Positions 55,612-61,852 of a stretch of 61,852 nt of DNA are shown piece by piece. The translations under genes and the position numbers were made by a program. The notes under the pieces were generated by a model. It searched no databases. It was not told where the DNA came from and saw nothing but the letters and a program-made list of their open reading frames with translations. Where the stretch lies: the NCBI GenBank assembly GCA_900540995.1, contig UQHO01000008.1:1-61852 (forward strand), in the 5' to 3' direction. How positions within the stretch are numbered: the stretch's first letter is position 1; each line of letters begins with the position of its first letter. This DNA is from an uncultured Collinsella sp. GTDB lineage: Bacteria; Actinomycetota; Coriobacteriia; Coriobacteriales; Coriobacteriaceae.

Positions 55612-57777
55612 CTATGCACGGGCGCATTCCGCAACGTGCGAATCGAGCCATTCGATATCCTCGGCAAGATGTGCCACGCCCAGATGGTGTTCACCCGGAC
55701 ACACCTCGTGCCGCAGGCCATCTCTGCGACCCAGCAACTTGTAGGCATCGCGCACGATCTCGAGCTGCTCGTCAACATTTTTCAGCCCGCGCGAACCGTT
55801 CAGATGATCCTCTTCGCAGCTTTGCACCAGCAGCGGATGCGGCGCGATGAGCGAGGCAATATCGCCCATGTCGAGTAAGCGCCAAAGTCCGGGTGTGTAG
55901 TTGCAGCTGCAATTGCCATTGAGATGCAGCAGCGAATCGTCGACACCGTACAGATAGCCCGAGACAAACGCCTTGCGCACACGCGGGTCGAGTGCGGCCA
56001 GGTACAACGTCATGTAGCCGCCACCCGAAAAACCAAAGCAACCCAGGTCATCCATGGCAATGTCGCCGCGCGCCTCCAAGTAATCGATCAAGCGCATGTT
56101 GTCCCAGACGTTGAGGCCCGCGACCGTAAGACCCAGTGGCTCGGCCATACGTGCCTGATTCAGGCACGTACCGCGCAGGTAGCTGTTCTCGTCATCGCCC
56201 TGACCCTTCCAGTCACGACGGTATCCCCAGCCGCGCGCGTCGGGGCAGACGGTCACGTAACCCATGCGTGCCAAACGTAGACCGTAGTCGTAATTGAACT
56301 TACGAACGGCATCGTCGACCGCCGGCACGCCCGTCACGCCCGCAACACTTGCGGCGCCGGCACCTTGGTGGCCATGCGGGCAGATATAGCAGCGCTTGCA
56401 GCCGTGCGCATCGAGCTTAGGGGTCTGCGGCTCGAGCAAATAGAACGGCATCCAAACGTTGTGCTCCACCTGCAGCATCGCATGGGTACGCACGATACCG
56501 CCGGCAATCTGTGCCCGATCGAGCTCGCGTACCTCAATCGGCATGCGATCCATAAGCGTTAAGCCCATCAGGTCAAACAGCCGAGCCCTCGTCGCAATCT
56601 GCCATGCCTCAAAGTCACCAGGCGTCGTGCCCTTAAATGCGGCAGAGCGGCCCTCACGCTTCAGGCGCTCGCGAAACGCCGGTTCGTCTTCGTAATAGGT
56701 ATCGATGTGCACTGTGCGACCGTTATCGGAAAGACTAGCAGTCTCCACGGTGTTGTCCGAGCCACCCTCGGGATCCCAGCCGTCTGCACCGGCAAGCACC
56801 TGTTCACGGGCGTATCGGGCAGCAGCCGCCGCATCGAGCCCGCGGGCCCATGGCACCCAGCCGGCAGTATCGCCCGACGGGCCATGCAGGATTGCACCAG
56901 CGTAGCGTGCCCTCTCGTGCGCCGCCGGCTTATTCCAATCCCACCAGCCTTCGCGCTTGATGTGCTGGCCAAGCCAGCAATCGATCAGCACGGTCTGCGC
57001 CCATTCGCGCCAAGGACGACCCAGGTAGACCGAATCCGGTGCCACGTCCTGCGAAGCCGTAAACGAGCAGCCGTGGAACACGAAGCCGTACGGCTCTCCC
57101 TCGGGCGTCGAAGCCGCCGTCACGTAACCGTTCACATCCATATTTCGGTTGAGCGAGCGGATCTCGCACCCCTCAAAATAGGCACGCGCGCCGCCAAAGA
57201 TAAAGTCGACATCACCCTCGATTCGGCAACGTCGGAAATACTGACGGCCCACTCGGCGCGGCGCGAACTGTTTGGGGCCAATAAACCCGCCCGGTTTGAC
57301 TTCGCGTGGCGGAAGCGGGCCCAAAAACAGTGTGTCCTGGCGCCCTGTAATGCAGCAGGCGTCGACCACCAGACGATCGCCGTCGGCGTACAGGGCAATC
57401 GCCTGCCCCACCTCGCGACCGTCGCCGGCATCGTTGACGATTGTGAGGTTCTCGAGCCGCACGTCATCGGCATCGACCAAGACGGTATAGGTCCTAAACG
57501 TGCCGAGCGTGCCGTCGACACCCGAGCCATCACTCGAGGGCATCTTGGCCCCCAGGCCGCCCACGATGCGAACGCTGTCAGCCGTCTCGCCCACCAGCGT
57601 CACATGCGGTCGATGAATCTCGACCCGCTCGCGATACTCACCCGGATCGACGTGAATCACCACCGGTCGCTCAGCATCCGGATAGAGCTGATCGGCAGCC
57701 TCCAAGGCATCGGAAATGCTGCGATATGCCCCCGCACGTTCGGTCGATACTTCAAAAACTTGTTCTTCAATCATCAT
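55612..57777 (-). CDS. CE8 pectinesterase fused to alpha/beta hydrolase esterase
   Basis: A 721-residue cytoplasmic two-domain enzyme. Residues 1-330 are a CE8 pectin methylesterase with a right-handed parallel beta-helix: GQAIALYADGDRLVVDACCI, GRQDTLF, GDVDFIFGGARAYFEGCEI with the catalytic aspartates, and GRPWREWAQTVLID with the arginine. Residues about 370-721 are an alpha/beta hydrolase with the nucleophile elbow GFSGGG, an acidic residue in QSCEEDH and a histidine in PGEHHLG. The second half resembles acetylxylan-esterase or CE19-type pectin methylesterase domains (tentative). No signal peptide. Start 57777 is chosen over the GTG at 57789. Confidence 0.83.
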   Translation of the reverse strand: MMIEEQVFEVSTERAGAYRSISDALEAADQLYPDAERPVVIHVDPGEYRERVEIHRPHVTLVGETADSVRIVGGLGAKMPSSDGSGVDGTLGTFRTYTVLVDADDVRLENLTIVNDAGDGREVGQAIALYADGDRLVVDACCITGRQDTLFLGPLPPREVKPGGFIGPKQFAPRRVGRQYFRRCRIEGDVDFIFGGARAYFEGCEIRSLNRNMDVNGYVTAASTPEGEPYGFVFHGCSFTASQDVAPDSVYLGRPWREWAQTVLIDCWLGQHIKREGWWDWNKPAAHERARYAGAILHGPSGDTAGWVPWARGLDAAAAARYAREQVLAGADGWDPEGGSDNTVETASLSDNGRTVHIDTYYEDEPAFRERLKREGRSAAFKGTTPGDFEAWQIATRARLFDLMGLTLMDRMPIEVRELDRAQIAGGIVRTHAMLQVEHNVWMPFYLLEPQTPKLDAHGCKRCYICPHGHQGAGAASVAGVTGVPAVDDAVRKFNYDYGLRLARMGYVTVCPDARGWGYRRDWKGQGDDENSYLRGTCLNQARMAEPLGLTVAGLNVWDNMRLIDYLEARGDIAMDDLGCFGFSGGGYMTLYLAALDPRVRKAFVSGYLYGVDDSLLHLNGNCSCNYTPGLWRLLDMGDIASLIAPHPLLVQSCEEDHLNGSRGLKNVDEQLEIVRDAYKLLGRRDGLRHEVCPGEHHLGVAHLAEDIEWLDSHVAECARA

Positions 57778-57818
57778 CAGTAGCCACACCCTTTCGTCAC
57801 GGACCGTCTACGCTGCAG

Positions 57819-57889
57819 TTCCGGCATATAAAGAGCACGTGCGATGGGTCGGGAAGGCCCCGTCCATCGCACGTCACAACATGCCGGAT
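57819..57889 (-). terminator. intercistronic hairpin between GH28 and CE8 genes
   Basis: ACGTGCGATGG (57837-57847) pairs with CCATCGCACGT (57864-57874), and TCCGGCAT pairs with ATGCCGGA further out. Attenuator or terminator. Confidence 0.6.
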
Positions 57890-57911
57890 TCGATTGTTTA
57901 AGAGCAAACGC

Positions 57912-59507
57912 TTACGCGCGCACAACCTTGTCGACGTTTTGGAGTTGCAGCTCCTCGCCGTCCTGGCCCTCAATAACCACATTTTGCAGGTCGAGTACCT
58001 TGACGTTTTGCGCGATGATGCCCTGGCGCACCATCGGCTCCACACCACAGGCCATGGCCGGCACAAAGGGCTCGGCATCGTCGGCAAAGGTAACGTGAAC
58101 GTCTTGGAACGTCAGACGTGTCACCTTGCTCTCGGGCAGACCCGTGATATAGGCCACGGCAGCATGGCAGTTGGTGGCCTCGATATCGCAAAACGTCGTG
58201 GCACCAAAGCCGGGCGTGCGGTCGTCGACAGGCAAAGCCTCGCGAGACTGCACGTAATCGGTCTTGCCGTCCTTGTCACAGAAGTAGAAGGAGTTGACCA
58301 CGAAGGGCGTGAGCACCTCGTCCATGCGAATGTGCTCAAAGGTGATGCCCTCGTTAACGGCGTCCTTGCCGCGCCCGCGGCGGGTCTTGACGCGCAGGCC
58401 GCGGTCGGTGCGCTCAAAGAGGCACTTGCTCACGGTAAGGTCCTTGATGCCGCCGGCAGCCTCTGAACCCAGGACCACGGCGCCGTGACCATCGTGCATG
58501 TAGCAGTGAGAGATCAGCACGTCGTGCGTGGCGGGACGAAGCTCGGGCTCAATGCCCAGCTTGCCGCTCTTGATGGCGATGCAGTCGTCACCCACTGAGA
58601 ACTGACAACCAAGGATGCGAACAAAACCGCAGCTCTCGGGATCGAAGCCGTCGGTGTTGTGGGAGTTCTTGGGGCCCTCGATGGACAGGCAGAGCGCATC
58701 GACGTGCTCGCACAGGATGGGATGGATATTCCACGCCGGGCTGTTGCGCACGGTGAAGCCGGCCAAGCTCACGTTCTCACACTCGGATAGGAAGATCATG
58801 CGCGGGCGGGCGACCTCGCGGCCCTCCTCCGGGCGAAAGATGTTCTTAAAGTCCTTGTTCCACCAGTTGTCCTCGGCAAAATCAGTCTGACCGTCGATCG
58901 CGCCGCGACCATAGATGCACACGTCGTGCACGCTCAGACCCGTAAAGGTAGAGCAGTAGGTCGAGAAGCTCTCGCCCTCCCAGCGGCCCAGGGGCAGCAT
59001 ATCGGTGCCGGCATACCCGGCGCCCTCGTTGCCCGTGACCGTGCCCGGAATGTAGGCAAGCGAGGCACGATCGTGGCGGGCCAGCAGCACCGCTCCCTCG
59101 GCGAGCTCGATGTTGATATTGCTCTTAAGGAAGAGAGACTTGATGCGATAACTACCGGCGGGGATCAGCACGCGGCCACCCTTGGGGCAAGCCATGATGG
59201 CAGCCTGGATGTTGGTGGTGTCATCATGCTCGGCATCGCCCTTGGCGCCACAGTCGCGAACGTTGATGGTAAAGGGCTCAGCCGGCGTGGTGACACCTAC
59301 GCTCAGCTCACGCTCGCCACAGACAAAACGGACCAGGTTGCGCTTGCCGGGGGTCAGGCCGTCGACATAGGTCTCGACCGTATTCGTGGTACCGGCGGGC
59401 TCGTCGTTGACAAAGATCTCCCACGTATCGGCGCAGGTAAAGTAACCGCCGTCGTCAAGCTCGATAACCGCCGCGCGCGCGTTGCGCCAGATAACGTTCG
59501 TCTCCAT
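57912..59507 (-). CDS. GH28 polygalacturonase (exo-type, cytoplasmic)
   Basis: A 531-residue enzyme with an N-terminal fibronectin-like region of about 85 residues and a GH28 beta-helix: NTDGFDPESC, SVGDDCIAIKSG with the catalytic aspartates, MHDGHGAVVLGSEA and GLRVKTRRGRG with the R/K binding pair. It hydrolyses alpha-1,4-galacturonan from the end. No signal peptide is present, so it probably acts on imported di- or oligogalacturonides. ATG 59507 follows GAGGGAG. The GPH transporter precedes it; CE8, SGNH follow, suggesting one operon. Confidence 0.9.
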   Translation of the reverse strand: METNVIWRNARAAVIELDDGGYFTCADTWEIFVNDEPAGTTNTVETYVDGLTPGKRNLVRFVCGERELSVGVTTPAEPFTINVRDCGAKGDAEHDDTTNIQAAIMACPKGGRVLIPAGSYRIKSLFLKSNINIELAEGAVLLARHDRASLAYIPGTVTGNEGAGYAGTDMLPLGRWEGESFSTYCSTFTGLSVHDVCIYGRGAIDGQTDFAEDNWWNKDFKNIFRPEEGREVARPRMIFLSECENVSLAGFTVRNSPAWNIHPILCEHVDALCLSIEGPKNSHNTDGFDPESCGFVRILGCQFSVGDDCIAIKSGKLGIEPELRPATHDVLISHCYMHDGHGAVVLGSEAAGGIKDLTVSKCLFERTDRGLRVKTRRGRGKDAVNEGITFEHIRMDEVLTPFVVNSFYFCDKDGKTDYVQSREALPVDDRTPGFGATTFCDIEATNCHAAVAYITGLPESKVTRLTFQDVHVTFADDAEPFVPAMACGVEPMVRQGIIAQNVKVLDLQNVVIEGQDGEELQLQNVDKVVRA

Positions 59508-59560
59508 GGGTTTCTCCCTCAAAAAGATGCTCTAAAGGCAAATTGTACGCTGTTGAAAAA

Positions 59561-59598
59561 GGGCCGTGCCTGCCGGCGGAATTCCGGTGGCACGGCCC
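59561..59598 (-). terminator. terminator between transporter and GH28
   Basis: GGGCCGTGCC (59561-59570) pairs with GGCACGGCCC (59589-59598), with an inner CCGG/CCGG pairing. On the minus strand TTTTTCAACA follows. It may only partly stop transcription into GH28. Confidence 0.7.
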
Positions 59599-59622
59599 TG
59601 TGATTTGGACGATGCGCTTGCC

Positions 59623-61182
59623 TTACTCGGCGGGAGTTACGCTACCGTCCTGGAAGCCAACGTTGTTGTGGGCAAAGCAGTCCTCGTACTTAAAGCCGGA
59701 GAGCTCCTCGCAAAGCGCCTTGACTTCGGGCTTGACGTCGGCCATCTTGCCACCCTCCTTGACGCGGTGAATCTCGTCGCAAAGGATGTCGCACTGTTCC
59801 TTGTCAATCTTGATGCCGCGGGCAAGGACGGCCGCAAGCAGGAAGAAGCCGGCGCAGCCGATGATCATGTAGCCGCAGATATACAGAGGAACGGTAGCGG
59901 GCTGGGTCACGGCGTCGCTATTGCCGGCGGTCTGAATGAAGCCGGAGGCAGCAAGGACGATAGCCCATACGTTGACGGCAATAGCCTGGGCGATCTGCTG
60001 GCAGAGCTGCTGCGCGGAGCTGTAGATGCCCTCGCGACGACGCAGGGTGATGAGCTCATCGACATCGGGGATGTAGTTGAGCAGGACATCGGGCAGATAC
60101 TGGAAGCCGACGTAGAAGAACTTCCAGATGGCGAAGATGACGGGGTAGGCGATCATGGCGATGGCGACCGTGGAGGTGCCGTTGATCTGACCAAAGGCGA
60201 AGTAGTTGTAGGCGATGATGCACGCAGCGCAACCGACATTTGCGAGGTACCAAGACTTGTGGAAGCCCTTCTTGGCCATGAGGGCGACCCAGATGGCGGT
60301 GCAGACGATAGCGACGACCTTGCCAGGCATCTCCATCACGGACTCGTAGGACTTAGGAATCTGCAGGCAGTAGACGATGAAGAAGGACAGGCAGGCAGAC
60401 CAGCAGGCAGCAGCGAGCTTCGTGGAGACCTGTGCATACAGGACCTTGCGGAAGGACTTGTTGCGGAAGGTGGAGATAACGTCGATAAAGAACTTCTTGA
60501 TGCCCTCGCCGACACTCTCGATCTTCTCCTGAGCGACCTCCTCGGGGGTGTGCTCCCACGTGGACAGGTACACGCAGAGCAGCGAGATTGCCATAACCGA
60601 AGCGTTGACCGTAGCGATGATGAAGTAGCTGAACGGGTTGGTCTCGCCGAAGGTGCCAAAGCCAAAGCCGACGAGTGCAGCCATCAGGAAGCCGGCGGCG
60701 TTACCAAAGAGATGCTTGTAGCCGGTAAGGTACGTACGCTCCTTAAAGTCGTCGGTCATCTCAATGGTAAGCGGCGACAGGTTGGCGGTGCAGAACGTGT
60801 ACGCGACGTTGTAGATCAGGTACAGCACAAAGTAGTACGGGAAGCCAAACGGCGTAGCCACGAAGATGAGCGGCTCGGCGATCATCATCGGGATGGCCAG
60901 CAAGATCCAGAAACGACGACGACCAAAGATGCGGCCAATCTTAGTGGCATAGAAGTTATCGGCCACAAAGCCCATCAGCGGGCAAAGAATGGCGTTGACA
61001 TAGATGGCAAACGAGCTAATCAGCGCAGCCTCGCCTGCGGACAGGCCACACTCCGTGGACAGGAACAGCACCATGTAGCTGTGCGTAAAGGTCAGGGCAC
61101 CGGAATTGAGCATACCGCCCATACCAAAGCCCAAGCGCGTCCAGAATGTGATCTTACGCTTTTTTCCGATCTTATTAGTCAT
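59623..61182 (-). CDS. GPH-family (MFS) sugar/oligouronide symporter
   Basis: A 519-residue membrane protein with about 12 helices, of the glycoside-pentoside-hexuronide group: FGMGGMLNSGALTFTHSYMV at the start, NAILCPLMGFVADNF and GRIFGRRRFWILLA in the loop between helices 2 and 3, SLLCVYLSTWEHTPEE in the centre. The tail is a soluble extension of about 60 residues. Position before GH28/CE8 and behind strong GntR-type boxes suggests uptake of pectin oligogalacturonides or unsaturated uronides. ATG 61182 follows GAGGGAG; the longer frame lacks a ribosome site. Confidence 0.85.
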   Translation of the reverse strand: MTNKIGKKRKITFWTRLGFGMGGMLNSGALTFTHSYMVLFLSTECGLSAGEAALISSFAIYVNAILCPLMGFVADNFYATKIGRIFGRRRFWILLAIPMMIAEPLIFVATPFGFPYYFVLYLIYNVAYTFCTANLSPLTIEMTDDFKERTYLTGYKHLFGNAAGFLMAALVGFGFGTFGETNPFSYFIIATVNASVMAISLLCVYLSTWEHTPEEVAQEKIESVGEGIKKFFIDVISTFRNKSFRKVLYAQVSTKLAAACWSACLSFFIVYCLQIPKSYESVMEMPGKVVAIVCTAIWVALMAKKGFHKSWYLANVGCAACIIAYNYFAFGQINGTSTVAIAMIAYPVIFAIWKFFYVGFQYLPDVLLNYIPDVDELITLRRREGIYSSAQQLCQQIAQAIAVNVWAIVLAASGFIQTAGNSDAVTQPATVPLYICGYMIIGCAGFFLLAAVLARGIKIDKEQCDILCDEIHRVKEGGKMADVKPEVKALCEELSGFKYEDCFAHNNVGFQDGSVTPAE

Positions 61183-61257
61183 CGAGCTCCCTCTCTTTTC
61201 TCGATTGTCTTGTAACAAGACATTTGAGTCCACACTGACGTCTGTCTGCCTAGCGTT

Positions 61258-61315
61258 CAGGGTGAACGTTTATCTAGATTATGCGCGATTCCTTACAAGA
61301 GGTGAACGTTCACTT
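61258..61315 (-). promoter_or_regulatory. GPH transporter promoter with two GntR-type boxes
   Basis: On the minus strand TTCACC (within AGGTGAACGTTCACTT, 61300-61315) and CATAAT (61278-61283) are 17 bases apart, so the first box covers the -35. A second, imperfect box (GGTGAACGTTTATC, 61261-61274) covers the start. This is a repressor layout. A third box is at 61421-61435. The 354-base gap 61183-61536 holds only these sites and a terminator. Confidence 0.7.
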
Positions 61316-61420
61316 GCATATTATCCCCGAACGGTCGTTTTTTATCGCTGAACGGACACAATTGAGGCTCTAAGACCTATTGTCTGCTGGTAAAGATGCC
61401 ATGCTGGACACCCATGAGAT

Positions 61421-61435
61421 AGGTGAACGTTTATC
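61421..61435. promoter_or_regulatory. third, distal GntR-type box
   Basis: AGGTGAACGTTTATC resembles the box at 61261 and lies about 135 bases upstream of the transporter -10, possibly allowing looping. Confidence 0.5.
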
Positions 61436-61474
61436 GTATTTTCCATTTTTTTTCACTTAACCACAAAACGAAAA

Positions 61475-61500
61475 CCCCGCCGGGAACACTCCCGACGGGG
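61475..61500 (-). terminator. terminator of uxaA
   Basis: CCCCGCCGGGA (61475-61485) and TCCCGACGGGG (61490-61500) form an 11-bp stem; on the minus strand a TTTTCGTTTTG tract follows. Confidence 0.85.
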
Positions 61501-61536
61501 CCGACGACATAGCGCTACGCTTGGGTGCATTTGCCA

Positions 61537-61852
61537 CTACAGGCAGACGCCGTCCTTCCAGATGCTGATCTCGTGACAGCCACGACGCTCGGCACTCGTG
61601 AGTTTACCGCTCGCCGTCTCCAGCACCAGCTGGTATAGATCGTGAGCAGCCTCGTCGAGCGTGCGCTCGCCCGTGGCAATCACGCCGGCGTTAAAGTCCA
61701 TCCAGTTGGCCTTGTGGTCGCACAGACGCTGATTGGTGAACACCTTGAGCGTAGGCGCCGGCGCGCCAAACGGTGTGCCGCGGCCGGTCGAGAACAGAAT
61801 CACGTGGCAGCCGGCAGGCGGCAACGCCCGGGGGGGCACACCTAACGCCGCT
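61537..61852 (-). CDS. uxaA: altronate dehydratase UxaA, C-terminal part
   Basis: The C-terminal 104 codons of a larger gene that runs out of the window. GCHVILFSTGRGTPFGAPAP and TNQRLCDHKANWMDFNAG are typical of the UxaA/galactarate dehydratase family, which dehydrates altronate to 2-keto-3-deoxygluconate. It would supply KdgK from saturated galacturonate, complementing DhuI and DhuD for unsaturated uronate. The true start lies outside the window. Confidence 0.85.
   Translation of the reverse strand, partial: AALGVPPRALPPAGCHVILFSTGRGTPFGAPAPTLKVFTNQRLCDHKANWMDFNAGVIATGERTLDEAAHDLYQLVLETASGKLTSAERRGCHEISIWKDGVCL

Overview
The window looks like chromosome of a high-GC gut actinobacterium of the Coriobacteriia, most probably a Collinsella. 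This is an inference from gene content and style (pectin and uronate catabolism, Kdp potassium system, sortase-dependent pili, GC-rich coding DNA, many intergenic hairpin repeats); no rRNA, tRNA or marker was available to prove it. I see no rRNA, tRNA, CRISPR array, transposase or prophage.

Layout. 1-2 kb: a winged-helix gene with a truncated nucleotidyltransferase, then a 257-bp duplicated module that looks like a type I toxin-antitoxin locus (small basic hydrophobic peptide, convergent RNA, shared terminator). 2.1-9.1 kb: a three-gene operon of sortase-anchored pilins with no sortase nearby. 9.5-19.7 kb: HAD phosphatase, MFS transporter, molybdenum-cofactor genes (moaA and a moaC-mobB fusion), an orphan DUF559-like protein and a heterodimeric ABC exporter. 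19.8-28.5 kb: MATE pump with its MerR regulator, ligA, an HtrA protease, a GlnR-like regulator and glnA. 28.6-29.5 kb: a HEPN/MNT toxin-antitoxin pair whose antitoxin carries a RelB/DinJ-type DNA-binding domain.

29.5-42.7 kb and 52.6-61.9 kb form a uronate/pectin programme: LacI and GntR regulators, kdgK, eda, a GntP permease, a HIT protein, a YczE-like membrane protein, DhuD/KduD and an RpiB-type DhuI isomerase; then a GPH transporter, GH28, a CE8-alpha/beta hydrolase fusion, an SGNH esterase, GH105, a TIM-barrel protein and the end of UxaA. The GH28, CE8 fusion, GH105 and SGNH enzymes lack signal peptides, so imported oligosaccharides are probably dismantled in the cytoplasm. Unsaturated uronate would go through DhuI and DhuD to 2-keto-3-deoxygluconate, then KdgK and Eda to pyruvate and glyceraldehyde 3-phosphate. 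Two repeated operators tie the regions together: a LacI-type box (CGAAACCGATTTCG) and a GntR-type box (AGGTGAACGTTCACCT).

Between these parts lies kdpFABC with divergent kdpDE (42.9-51.2 kb), and a GltD-like oxidoreductase. The most novel signals are two RNA structures, each present twice in the uronate cluster: a leader hairpin with a conserved 20-nt loop and covarying stem (kdgK and yczE leaders), and a larger multi-stem element containing GTGCCTCCGATAACC upstream of eda and of the yczE-like gene.
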